In this document: one piece after another, positions 35,401 to 46,147 of the stretch
How positions within the stretch are numbered: the stretch's first letter is position 1
Layout: every line of letters starts with the position of its first letter
Source of the DNA: Oscheius onirici
Lineage: Eukaryota > Nematoda > Chromadorea > Rhabditida > Rhabditidae
Length of the DNA: 64,000 nucleotides
Direction of reading: 5' to 3'
NCBI GenBank assembly: GCA_932521025.1
Contig: OW051470.1
Coordinates: forward strand, 1,653,501 to 1,717,500
Notes under the pieces: model-generated
Told to the model about the DNA's origin: nothing
Database searches by the model: none
The model's input: only the letters and a program-made list of their open reading frames with translations
Position numbers and translations under genes: made by a program

Positions 35401-35455
35401 CTATGATCTTTCAATTGCCCAAACTATCCAGAACGAGGTCAAAAATTCATTCTAA
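32420..35455 (+). CDS. JMJD4: JmjC-domain oxygenase, JMJD4 type (377 aa)
   Basis: Exons 32420-32760, 33226-33363, 33402-33561, 33625-33858 and 35195-35455, all phase-compatible. JMJD4 is a 2-oxoglutarate/Fe(II) oxygenase known in mammals for hydroxylating a lysine of translation release factor eRF1. The metal triad is visible: HSD in GFHSDVLSTHSWSANICGRK and the distal His in FIPSNFYHQVHNLETTISL. The last exon (LILNADARLDYSRLSQLL onward) is joined across a 1.3-kb intron; stopping at 33978 instead would give an unrelated short tail. An acceptor lies 9 nt before the ATG. The end overlaps the convergent methyltransferase CDS by 9 bp. The last-exon join is the least certain part. Confidence 0.85.
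32790..33070. repeat. GCAAAGTTGTAG-family foldback copy in JMJD4 intron 1
   Basis: AGTAAAGTTGTAGCCC at the left, and a hairpin at 32996-33045 (GTTCTGCGAAGTTGTAG to CTACAACTTTGCTGAAC). It is diverged relative to the copies at 43751 and 48388. Confidence 0.65.
34800..35027 (-). repeat. 57-bp tandem repeat with antisense ORF
   Basis: In JMJD4 intron 4, about 2.5 copies of a 57-bp unit. On the minus strand they read as 19-residue repeats RR-SSLEGKGRHR-SGVE. The frame has no ATG start (TTG) and no acceptor nearby, so I list it as a repeat rather than a gene. Otherwise the intron (33859-35194) holds only scattered repeats, including a GC-rich word (CCGCCCTGGCGCCTGCGGCG) also present at about 25202. 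Confidence 0.55.
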
Positions 35456-37768
35456 AAATCGGGTAATTCTGAACAATGTGACATCTAGAGCCTTTTCGTA
35501 ATAAATTTCTTCAACTTTGAACTTTTTTGACAGTTTGGTATAGAATTTTCGATCTTTAGGATACCGAATCTTACTAGAAAATAAGCAAATCGTCTTGGGA
35601 TTGATCAAATTTTCGAGGACGGATTGTAATGGCTTGAAGACATCCCTGTTGTAGACCAGATCAGCTCCGAGAATGAGCTCCGGCTGGAAATCTGAGTCCA
35701 GTTGGGGATTGATCCAATCCAGCTCAGTTATTTGAAGGTGGGACTGTTCTTCGGGAGAGAGATTAGCTGCCGAGTTTTGACGAAGAAGAGGCAGTCCTGA
35801 TTTCTGAAATGACATTGAGTTGTAAGAGAAGACTGACTGTTTTCTAAGTTTCTTTTTTTTTATCTTTGCCATTTCTTAAAATATTGAATTCTGGTGTTGA
35901 ACAAAGCGATACCCGCTAAATTAGCACGTTAGAAATTATTCAATTTCCAAAAAAAACTATAAGGTTGAAGACAATAAACTTGAGAATGACCACATATGAC
36001 CGAAGACAATTTATCAGAATGAATCCTATTGGATGGTCTCGCGGTTGGAAACCGTTACACTGGGATGGTGACATTAAAAAAGGGTACTTTTATGATACAT
36101 GCAACTATTTTATTATTACAAGTTGAGCTACACCCCCTTCGGGGCTAAGTGAATTAGTTTTGTCCGTTTAAAAAAAGATGACAGCTTGCTATCTGATCCC
36201 TCTCCAGGTCAATTATGTTCCTGTGTTCCTCTAATCTTGCCCGTTTGTCCCCTGTTTCTAATTTCTCGACACTTTCTCTCTGTCCACCCCTGCATTCTGC
36301 AATGTGTTCTGCCCTTCCCAGTTTTCTCCTATCCCTGTCCGTTGTCATCTGCTTCTTCCTTCTCTACCATTCACGATGCACCGCCATGTCCCCTTTCTTC
36401 TGTCCAATTTTTCCCTCCTTTCGTCTCTCTAACTTCATGTAATTTCCGTGTGCATATCCTTCCCTGATGGTCTCCCTGTCCCTATTTCCACGTGCTCCTG
36501 TTCTCCCCTATCCCTCTTCTCCAGTTGCGATATCACCCCGTTGGAGCTAAAGTTATAGTAGAAACCGCCTTGAACGCTTTCCCGTATTCCTAACCCACAC
36601 TTGATTCTCTACTGTCTGGAAACTATCCCCAGTCAAAAATAATCAAAGTCCACGCATTTGTCTAAACCTGTTACACTAACTCCTTTCCCCTTATTTGTGC
36701 GCACAAATTGCTCCATTTTGAATGCCAATTAAAGCTTCCGACAGACAGACAGACAGAGACGCGAGAGCATTCTAAAATAGAAGGAATTATTGTCATTATT
36801 CCAGAAACCAATATTGTTTGCTTACAGTGTTGCACATTATTAATCTCTATTACTCTTAAATATAACCTTTCTTTAACAGCGTAATCTACTACCAGCCAAC
36901 AAACTTGCCTAGCTGGTCATGATTCTATACTTCTACGGGACTCGTTTTTGCTTCAAATACAGTAGATTTTTTCTTTACAATGAACTTAAACAGGTAATCA
37001 AATTCTTCTCAATAAATATACAACTATTGTTTGTTTCAAAAAGGTAATCTTTTGTCAATATTATGGCAATAATTCAATAATAATAAAATAGTTGCATGTA
37101 TCATAGTACCTAAAAAAAAGTCTGATTCGGTTCAAAACTGCTGAGACATACACTAAAAATGGAGCGAGAGTGAATATGAGACACGAGAAAGATCTTAACG
37201 AAGCAACAAATTTAATCTGTTTTGATCAGACGACACCTTGTGATTTTACAAGGGTTAGGCGAGGAGAAAATACTCGATACTGGAAAAACTACTGATCCAA
37301 CGAGTTTGTTAAATTGTCAAAGTATAATCCACTAACCTGATCAGTCGCCAGAACTTTCTCTGCTCCTAGCTTTGCCGCAACCAGAGACGGTAGTCCCAGT
37401 CCAGCTCCCAATTCCAGTACTTTCCTGCCTTGGACCAGACTTTCCGCATTTTGTAGCAAATATTTTGACAAAACTATGGCCTAAAAGCTAAAAAATTAAA
37501 CGAAAAAATGAATAAAAACTCACAGAATCCCATAAGACCCCGGCGACGCCGCTTCCATTCCAATCCTGCTCCAATCGGAACTTCCAGTCTCCTATCTCGA
37601 TCAGCTGTGTTTTCTCCCGAAATCTCTTTAATACTACCTTAATTTATGAATTTTTTGGTTAAAAATATAAAATACCTTTGAATCGTCGTATAAAACTAGT
37701 GAATTGCACTCATTTGCCATATTTCCGGTCAGCAGTGAGAAAACGATGAAAAATGTTAGACTTTCCAT
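35447..37768 (-). CDS. METTL21A-like protein lysine methyltransferase
   Basis: Exons 37768 (or 37720)-37676, 37637-37524, 37480-37337 and 35803-35447. With the inner ATG at 37720 the protein is 219 aa, the usual METTL21A length; the outer ATG adds a 16-residue hydrophobic stretch. The class I SAM fold is visible: LEQDWNGSGVAGVLWDSAIV at the start, motif I VLELGAGLGLPSL, and PELILGADLVYNRDVF carrying the acidic motif. Mammalian METTL21A methylates a lysine in Hsp70 proteins; this substrate is inferred. Intron 3 is 1.5 kb and carries a transposon (36082-37111). The stop overlaps the end of the JMJD4 CDS. The 5' end is divergent from the COMM-domain gene, 66-114 bp away. Confidence 0.85.
36082..37111. 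mobile_element. About 1-kb element with 35-bp terminal inverted repeats
   Basis: Left end GGGTACTTTTATGATACATG then CAACTATTTTATTATTA; right end TAATAATAAAATAGTTG then CATGTATCATAGTACC. It lies inside METTL21A-like intron 3. The interior is pyrimidine-rich and contains the repeat also seen at 27973-28135. There is no transposase frame. A-runs on both sides prevent a clear target-duplication call. Confidence 0.75.
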
Positions 37769-37834
37769 GATATTCTCATCTTTTTCTCTCCGAAATCTTA
37801 AAAATACCAAAAATGGAAAGTTTTAGGAAGGACA

Positions 37835-39661
37835 ATGACAGCTGGACTGGAGGAAAAAGATTGGGAAGGTAGGTTTGTACTGTTTTCAGTATTTTTTGGT
37901 GGAGAAAAGCTGGTTGGCAGTGGGGCGAGGCTACCGTTGTAGAACAGGCACTGGAATCTTATTGATACTGGAAAAATCTTAATTTCTGTGTCTAAATGAC
38001 TGCCTCTCTCTCTTTACTCTCTCGGAACTGATACAGTAACCACTGACTCTTGTTTTGGGTACTCCTCTCTTCTGATTGTTACATAATACAGTAGAGTAAC
38101 AGTCTATGGATCATGAGAAAGAATGAGCTTATTTTTAGACTGACTCTTACGGTCCTGGTCAAATGGGAGGCTGCTAGAAGAGACGCTCTAGCGATGAACG
38201 CTTGATAAGCAAATAAATAAATAAAATAAACGGTCTTGGTACCGTAAGGAAACCTAATCTAAACTTGTCCCGACTTGTCAAGCTAATCCGCCTCTGGCAT
38301 TATTACAGTAACCCCTGACTTTCCTTTGCTGGGCTCCTCTCTTCTGAAGTTCCCTCACCGCACAGATTCAAAATTCAAATTCAAATTTATTACCGATCAC
38401 AAAAGTGGAATCACAAAAGTGGGTCCTGCGCCGGCACCATAGATCTGAAGCACTCAACTCCGCCAATCTGATCTTGTCTCATCCATGTAGCAGGACACTG
38501 TCCAAGCTGTCCAGTTGCACTTCTGATCTCGTCTTCCCACCGTGTAGGAGGACGCTCTAATGTCCTTTTCCGTCCGATAGGCCACCATTCTGTAGATTTT
38601 TTGGGCCATTTATCGCTTGCCATTGTGGCTATCTTCTGTGCCCAATTCAGCTTTCGTCTCCAGGCACAGAATACTGTACAAAAGAGCGACAGTCTTTGAT
38701 TTTCAGTGTTTTTATGCAAAAGAATCACACTGTTACTGTACTCTTACGGTACTGGTACCGTAAGAAATCTTTTGAAGGTTAGCGGGTACTTGTTCCGTCT
38801 TGTCAATCCAATCCCTATTGGCACTAGATCTTGACTTACTATACTGTTATCGTCTGAATATTACGCTCAGAATACGGTAGAGAAGAATAAAAATCTCTGA
38901 AGTGTACTGAATTGTACTGAAAAGAGATCTTTTTTATACGGTGTTGGTACCGTAAGGAATTTTTTTTTGGAGGTTAGCCAATGCTTGTCTTGATTTGTCG
39001 AGCCAATCTGATTTCAAATTTGAGAAAAGGTCCTGAGACATGTTTTTCTTGTATTCCGCGAGAGAAAGAATCCTGACTGTCCTGTATACAACGTGCTTTT
39101 GCCAAGTTGCTAGAAGGGGTTAGACTAACTGCACCAGTACCGCAGGACGTAAAACACTCTTACGGTACTGGTACCGTACTATAAAAAACCTGAATTCTGG
39201 CGGTATTTGCTAGCCCATGACTGTCATTCAGAGATCTGGAACTGTATTTCTTCTGACCAACAACTACCTTCTTCCTTCTCAAACAGCAGAACCCTGAAGA
39301 CTATTATCAAGTTCACCCAGCTTTTAACAGATTCCTACAGAAGCAATTCAATACAGCCCATTGAACAATCCAACTTGAAGTCAGAGGTATAAAACTACCT
39401 GATTCTAATCAAGAGTTTCAGGAGAAGAAAGTATTGGTCGACTTTGTCAGAAGAAAGTTGGAAAACAAAGAGCGGCAACTGGATCTGGACTGGAAGATTA
39501 GCATAGTAGTCGGGAACCAGTACGTTCAGAAGAGTCTACATCCCGTAGTTGAGCTCAGGATTGAGGAAGAGAAATTTGAACTGGATATGGAATGTCTGGC
39601 TCAGATGAGACTGGCTCTGGCTAAAGCTCTAGTGTCTACTGATAAGTACAGTAACCAATAA
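37835..39661 (+). CDS. COMM-domain protein (about 142 aa)
   Basis: Exons 37835-37868, 39232-39386 and 39422-39661. The last exon has the COMM-domain core (RQLDLDWKISIVV, then HPVVELRIEEEKFELDMECL). COMMD proteins form the COMMD/CCDC22/CCDC93 part of the Commander endosomal recycling complex. The first exon (MTAGLEEKDWE) is joined across a 1.36-kb repeat-filled intron on phase alone, so the N-terminus is tentative. The stop TAA sits inside an AATAAA (39657-39662). The gene is shorter than most COMMD proteins, and the N-terminal helical domain may be incomplete. It is divergent from the methyltransferase, so the two may share a promoter. Confidence 0.65.
38231..39178. repeat. Dispersed GGTACCGTA palindromes (4 copies)
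   Basis: TACGGTACTGGTACCGTA at 38744-38761 and 39161-39178 (perfect), with variants at 38231-38247 (ACGGTCTTGGTACCGTAAG) and 38937-38954 (ACGGTGTTGGTACCGTAAG). All lie in the COMMD intron, often next to nearly identical text on leaving exons of older repeats. Confidence 0.65.
38411..38728 (-). pseudogene. 5'-truncated LINE (RTE-like) reverse-transcriptase tail
   Basis: Minus-strand frame with WPIGRKRTLERPPTRWEDEI and a final W/D-rich segment (CPATWMRQDQ). It is typical of the last 100 residues of non-LTR retrotransposon ORF2 proteins in nematodes. Nothing upstream of the RT domain remains. It is inside an intron of the COMM-domain gene. Confidence 0.7.
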
Positions 39662-39965
39662 ATTCGTCTCTCTGCCTCTCATTCTCTCAGTCTTTCAGTC
39701 CCTCAGCTGCAAACTATGTGTGCCTTCTGGTTAAAAATGCTTACGAGTGAGACGGAAGGAAGAAATGAACAAACTTGACGTGGTTTTTTCGTCAAGAAGA
39801 AAGGAAAAAACAAAAAGATTTTTTTGAATTTATAAAAGATAAAAATACTACAAGTTTTACGGAAAAGGGAGAATAAAATAAGCTTTACGAAGTAAAAGCG
39901 AGAAAAAACCTGGGAAAAAAATCTCTCAAGCCCAACAACGAACTCTCGAGTAAAAAGATAAAATT

Positions 39966-40026
39966 CAAAAAGGGAAGGGTGCGCGCCAAAACCGGGACGG
40001 TTTTGGCGCGCACCCTTCCCTTTTTG
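39966..40026. repeat. Perfect 29-bp hairpin with 3-nt loop
   Basis: CAAAAAGGGAAGGGTGCGCG to ACCG pairs without mismatch with its complement around GGA. The stem core is GGTGCGCGCCAAAACCG. Two direct copies of CTCGTCCACACGCAACAGT follow at once (40029-40071). Intergenic. The rest of 39662-40730 shows no gene. Confidence 0.85.
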
Positions 40027-40750
40027 CTCTCGTCCACACGCAACAGTGTTCTCGTCCACACGCAACAGTTCCTCATGCTCACAAAAACTCTGAACTCTAT
40101 TTTCATTTCTGGGATTCCCCTCGACCGCCAATCGGTTTCTGATCAGCTAGTCACCCTGAAACGTACCCTGTTTTGACAGACACTAGTCACAAAGTGAGCT
40201 CTACACTTGGCAAACAAGCTGGACAGATGTACAAATTCCGGAGTTAATCATCCGCTGGTCATGTTTTCACAGCCAAACCATGTCCAATATAAGTTGCTGG
40301 TCAGCTACTCTGAATTTCAAATTTCCTATTTTGGGCACCAGTGAACAGTTTTTCTAGTGCACGTACTGAGGGGATTGTGGGGCCTCATTTGGTGCAGATT
40401 ATGCTCATCAAGTTTCGTCTGCAAAAAAAATTCATATAACCAGACTGATCAATGAGAGTACAGGGGTCTATAAAGTGACAGCTAGGCGGTCTCGATCCAA
40501 TCAGTCGGGTTTTTCCGAAAGAGTACTTTTGGATTACTGTCTCTCTGTCTTTTTTCATCTAGGATTCTACTAAAAGTGAGCCTCAAACATCGGCCCATTC
40601 AGAAATATTTTGCAACCTAAGTTTATAGCCCCGGTATTTGCACATGATCATCACCGTTCCTCTTCCCTATGGTACCATTCCGCTCTTCGATCTCTTAGAT
40701 CCCTCTCTGACCATATATAATCCTAGCTATTTTCAGATTTCCCTATCAAA

Positions 40751-41175
40751 ATGATTCCTGCAATCTTTCTTGCTTCTATTGTCCTCGTCTACTCTCAAAG
40801 CACAACGACGCAATGTCCAGGAACGTGGTCTGACTGGGCACCCGTTTCTGGAGCTACATGCAGCAAACCCTGCGGAATGTGTGGAGTCATTGAAGTTCAG
40901 AGGAGCTGTACTCCTGCTGGATGTCTTTGCGAGTGAGTTCTGGAAAAGAGAGACTGATATCAAGCCAATAAAATCCTTTCTTCAGAAACCCCACAGAAAC
41001 GACTATGAACCAGACGTGTGGCGAAGATGTCTGCCTGTACCCTATTATACCCGGCTGCTGTCCTCCTTACAACGGAAGAGCAATGCTGAAAGGAAAATTC
41101 ATCTGTATCATTCTCCCATCCACAACATCAACAACCACCTTGGCTACAATAACAACTACTGAAGACAGTCCATGA
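40751..41175 (+). CDS. Secreted TSP1-like Cys-rich protein (123 aa)
   Basis: Exons 40751-40932 and 40986-41175. The N-terminus is a clear signal peptide (MIPAIFLASIVLVYSQS). The mature part has the thrombospondin type-1 pattern of small nematode secreted proteins: CPGTWSDWAPVSGATCSKPC, CGMCG, RSCTPAGCLCE, and then CGEDVC and PGCCPPY. It ends with a Thr-rich tail. The phase-2 junction was chosen because it keeps the cysteine frame; the other frames lose it. An acceptor lies 14 nt before the ATG, and AATAAA is at 41211. It is probably extracellular; the partner is unknown. Nothing else is supported in 41176-41849. Confidence 0.8.
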
Positions 41176-41849
41176 GTTGAAAAAGAACTATTTTGACAGT
41201 ATGGGTCTCCAATAAACGAGTACTTAAAGCGTCCAAACCTTTTTTCGAGTATGAGTTCTGATATGGAGCTTGTAGAGAAAAACTCGCTGATTACGGGACT
41301 ATATATTTTATCCGTTTTATTTTCGATTTTGACCGAGCTATAGGCGCTCAAAGTCGCTCTCCCAGAACAAAACTTATCATTTGCCGAGAAAGCTTCTCGG
41401 CAGTACTTACCAACCTAACTTTGAGTTATGACTCGTTCTTTCAAGTCAAATAGTGAGTTAGGCAGAGGAATATTTAGTCGAACTTGGGACCACTGGCAGC
41501 ATGTTGCTCCTTGTTTTCGTAAAAAGCGTTCCAACCGCTTTAAATTTAATTGTGAAGAAGCATTTTTTGCTTCAAAATTTAGCGGATATAAGCCGAAGGA
41601 AAAACGGCAGAAATTGAAGGTCACACCCCCTACAAAACCTTCGAATATAAGTTCAAAATGAAGGTTAACATGTTTTGACTTGTTAGGTGAACTCAATTCC
41701 AAACATTTTTCTTTGATAGTAATGCTTCATTCAGTCTTGATTCACACGTAACACTTGAATAAAATACGGTTTCCGTACCGGTCTCACCGGAGATCATACA
41801 ACAAAAAAGAGGGGAAAGTTAGAGGGCATATATGACAGTTTTTTCTATT

Positions 41850-44800
41850 TCATTCAGCTCCATCCTGTGGCGCCGAAGAAGACGACGCTGAAGATACAGG
41901 AGGTCCTACATTATGAACCTGAAATCACTTTGGTACCGACAACAAAAAGTACAGTATACCTGTGGAGAATTCCTTCCGGGCGGAGGATGGGGGTCAATCT
42001 GTTGTGGCGTGAGCGTCGGTGGCTGTGAAGGATGTAGATCTCTCTGTTGGGACTGCTGCATTCCAGAAGGAGGAGCAATGACCACTTGGGCAATAGTCTG
42101 GGGAGATCCTTGTCTGGATGTCGGGATAGCCGTCCGGGAAGTCAGGAGCTGACGCGTCATTCCGCCTTGAGAGGAGACGAGATGTCCAGAAGCTGTTCTC
42201 ATCTGACCACCTCCCATTACGACGTTCATGACTCGCGGTCCTTGCTGGGGACCACTGGCTCCGCGCTGGACTGTTCTTCTGGAATGAGAGAGAGTGTAAG
42301 ATTCGCACAGCTAGCTTTGAAACGTTGGACGAATGGTTTTCGTGGCGTGACCCTAGCGCGCCCGCGAAACAAAAAATTAAAATTTCCTTGAAATTTGGAA
42401 ATTTCAGTGAATCGTTTTCTCAGTCACCTGTCTACAGTTCTTTTTGGTCTTGGTCTCATTATCACGACCGTAGTGAGCTCTACCATAATGAGTTTTGGCA
42501 ACATCATTAGTTCAGCGAATCGTTGTGAAAAATGAAGAAAACAGCGTAGAACAGCCGTGTAATATGCAATCGGTCGGAAAAAAACTCATTCTGGTAGAAC
42601 GGCCGTCAAAATGAGGCCAAGAACAGAAAAATCTATAGTCGGTCGACCGAGAAAACGATTCACTGAAATTTTTCTATTTTCTAGCCAAAATTAGAAATTT
42701 GAATTCCCGCTCTTGAAATTTCATTGAGATTTACAAATCGCGGCGGGACCCACAAGAAGGCCGCAGTCCTTTAAAGTGCCGGTGAGATAGAGAGACAGTA
42801 ACCTACATTGTTCTGAACTGTTGCATCGTTCCAGGCGCTCCAGCTGGTCGTGATCCTGTCGGTAATACCATCGTAGTTACAGTACCCGCCTTCGGAGCCA
42901 CTCTCTTGACTCCCTGCTGAGGAGGCACACCTCCAGTCGACGGTCCTTGTTGTACTCTTTGGACTCCCTGACCAGCCCCGACCACTCTGACATGGCCCTG
43001 GTTGTGCATCACGTACTGTCCCGGCCTTTCGCTATTCACAAAGATTCTGTTAGGCTGGGTACCGGGCTGAAAGATGAGAGTTCATTCTTGTCTCTCCTCA
43101 GACTTACCCTTGAAATCACTCGACTGTTTGGAGGGACTGTTCTGCCCTGTTGTGTCATCGGACCACTGTACATGGTCGTGTTTCCAGATCCTGGCTGAGT
43201 TGTGATGTAGTTGGTTCCTTGACCGACGTAGCTAACCGGCTGAAAATTACAATACTCTCTGTCCCTCTGTCACTCACCCTCTGGCTCATTGGAGCATTGC
43301 CGGGTGCTCGTCTGACCTGTCCTGGACCGACTCCTCTGAACATCGGAACAGTTCCCTGTTGCCCAATCGGTTCAGTTCTCTGAAATCGTCTCTATAAGGT
43401 GGGTGAAGCTAATTCGATCAAGGATCTCAACTCCACAACAAAGAGGACCCAAAAACTGTATAAACTCCCCACTCACCTGAACTCTCATGGCGTTAGGATG
43501 GTCGTTCTGGACGACAACATAACTGTGACCGGGAGAGTTACTGATCATCTGCGACATGGACGGATTGGCCACCCGGCGAGGTCCTTGAGTGGATCCGATG
43601 GTCGTGTGGTGACTGACTGGATGGTCAGCTGGCATCATCTGGGGAAGACTGGTGTTTGGATGGACGTTGGATAGTGCGACTGGTCGAGGAGGTGGCGGTG
43701 GCTGAAAAGATTGTTCAGTTTCGAGGGAACAGGAACCGTAACAGTGCAGACGGGGCGGTATCTTCTTCCCCCCCCCTACATGTGGATTTTTGGGGATTTA
43801 AGTTTTCTGGCTCTCGTTTGCATTTTCCAGCTTTGTTCCAGTAAGCAAAGTTGTAGCCCTGTACAAGCTCTACAACTTTGCAGAACATTGCGAAGCGTGA
43901 AAGTGCTCTTATCACTGTGAAAAAGTCGCGTTAAATAAACCAAAACTTGTCAACCAAGGCAAACGTTTTTTTCATAGGGATAACAGGATTTTCACGCTTC
44001 ACAATGTTCTGCAAAGTTGTAGAGTTTGATCAGGGCTACAACTTTGCTTACTGGGACAAAGCTGAAAAATGCTAACGAGAGCCGGAAAATTGAAATTTCC
44101 GCCCGCAAAAATCCAAGTTTAGGGGGATAGCATAAAGAAACCTGCCCAGTGCAGACCCTCGCTTACCTTAGTAGCATGAATGATGGGCATCTCGAGCATG
44201 TATGGAGCCTTTGACTCTCTGGTTCCCTGTGCCGGAATGGCAGATCTTCTGATACCAATACTCGGCGGCATGCCCTTCTGAATATCCGTGTCCAGTTTCT
44301 TCTCCGCAGCCCTCTGTTTACTCTGAGCATCAATGGCAGAAAAGTGTACTTCTTCCTAATCGGTTGATTCTTACTAAAATCTCAAAAAGAATCAAACCTG
44401 CTTCCTGACCATGTCCTCCGGCAGAACTGTCCTCAACGCACCGGCCAGCTTGAGTTCCTGAAGTTTTGCCTCAAAGTTGTCTGGCATCTTGGTGTCAGTC
44501 ACTGCCGGCAATGCATCCATATAACTCTTTTGTGGCTTCTTGGTCCTCTTGTACAGTTCCCTCATTAGACGGACCTTGTTGACACAGACGTTCTCCATCA
44601 TCAGAGGGTAGTCGTGGTCGTATTGGGCCTTGGTAGTGGTACGATTCTTCTTGAGATGGGCTGGAAAGGGAGGAGTAAAAGAGAGGAAGGGAGTATTGAG
44701 TCAAAAAGGCGAGAGCTGAGTCACAAGGAGGAGGTATAAACTAAAGGTTACGAAATGGTGCCTGGGCCACTAGAAATGATGTTTATTGTTTAAACATTCC

Positions 44801-46144
44801 AGGATTACAGTAATTAGAAGTGGCACTGTAAAAAAGAGACAGTAACAAAAATCAGAGACAGTACTCTGAATCTTCTGTAACGGCCTGGTACTAAGAAAGC
44901 AGTAGTTAGAAGATCTTTCTGTCTGCTCGTCAAGTTGTCTGGGACAACTAGGAGATCACTGAACCAGTTATTACCCAGCTCTGTCAAACGAGAGTCAAGA
45001 GTCAGATGACCCAAATTCTGAAGCCAAACGACAATTTTTAACTTGTCAGATGTCTGACTATGATTAACTTCCTTCAATTGTCTCTTAACTGACTACTTGT
45101 TGTGTCGTCACATATTCTTTGTATCTCGCGCCATATTCTACCATTTTGGTCCCGTCACGATTGTACCGATTGTACCATAGTTTTCGAGACAAAATTGGTT
45201 CAGAAGACCTACCCAGTTCAGCTGCAGTCACTGGAACCTTTCTTGGCTTCTTAGTAATTGGATCAACAGTATGTAGATGGCCAGCCTCTCTCGGTCTGAC
45301 GACTACTTGGTACCGGATGCAACATTGTCTCGCTGATCTGCAAAGACAGTCCATTAAACCAGAAAATTTTGACTTACCTATAGTGTCCAGTAGGAGCTGT
45401 CCTCATATTGACGTAGTCCGAAATGTATCTCCAGTTGTACTGTAGTGCTCCAGTAGGACGACTGGCAACGACATGTCCCATATTCTCTTCGAATTCAATA
45501 GCTTCGACGATGGCCATGTCTTCCAGAATGTTCCATTCGGGACCTTCGTAGTCTTCAGCTTCGTTTAGAGGTGGAGGAGGAGTGATGGCTCGAGGAGCCT
45601 CACGACTCTGTCTGATAGCCTGTTCTGCTCCACGATCACCCTTTCCGGTCCGGTCACGTTTCTCTTTACGGGGCTGAGCGAGGGAATCTGGAAAAATGTG
45701 ATTACTGTAGGTCTTTCTATCTCTTACCCATCGAACTGGTTCCATAGTCCGGAACCTGGAATCCAAACTCTGGATAGTAAGTCGAGTCATTGGTGTACAT
45801 GGGGCTCTGAGAAGCACTGGAACAAGCCGACTGGGTAGCGGCATTGAGCAGATTCATGACCGCCTGGTTCTTATTAGCCGCTTGAGAAGTAGTAGGGGGC
45901 TGTTCTAAAATATAATCAGTAAAAAAAGCAAAAATATAAACTTACTCTTGACCGGACTCGGTGTTCTCATCAACGGCCTGTGGAGATCATGAATGACGTT
46001 GGGGAGACGTGATTCTCCCATAAAGTCAGGATCGTAGAGGAGATCCAAACAGTCGTCGTAGTAGAGATCGTTGTTCATCTGACTCGGAGAGCGGGGCGGT
46101 GTGGGAGGACACCATGTGAGCACGTCGGGAAAGTCCATTGACAT
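41850..46144 (-). CDS. ssl-1: p400/Domino-type SANT and Gln-rich C-terminal unit (789 aa)
   Basis: Exons 46144-45946, 45904-45728, 45687-45378, 45337-45213, 44660-44398, 44355-44167, 43701-43477, 43379-43278, 43239-43108, 43066-42807, 42278-41960 and 41918-41850. In other animals this part follows the ATPase of p400/Domino: LTWCPPTPPRSPS and NDLYYDDCLDLLYD come first, then the SANT/Myb domain (GPEWNILEDMAIVEAIEF to YRSARQCCIRYQVVVRPREAG), then a Gln/Pro/Val-rich tail. Here it has its own ATG preceded by a TTTACAG acceptor 3 nt upstream, and the upstream ATPase frame ends at a stop 1.1 kb earlier. It may be alternatively spliced to the ATPase exons or be a separate trans-spliced transcript. 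Confidence 0.78.
42403..42667. mobile_element. Foldback MITE in p400 intron
   Basis: The arms TTCAGTGAATCGTTTTCT and AGAAAACGATTCACTGAA continue inward (AATGAG / CTCATT, GACCG / CGGTC). No coding capacity. It lies in the 528-nt intron between 42279 and 42806. Confidence 0.75.
43751..44149. mobile_element. Foldback MITE (GGGCGGTATC family) in p400 intron
   Basis: Ends CGGGGCGGTATCTTCTTCCC and AAGAAACCTGCCC. The arms include CCGGCTCTCGTTTGCATTTT-type words, and two copies of the GCAAAGTTGTAG hairpin point at each other (43844-43890 and 44005-44048). Relatives are at 48388-48694 and 53331-53496. Confidence 0.8.
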
Positions 46145-46147
46145 TAC

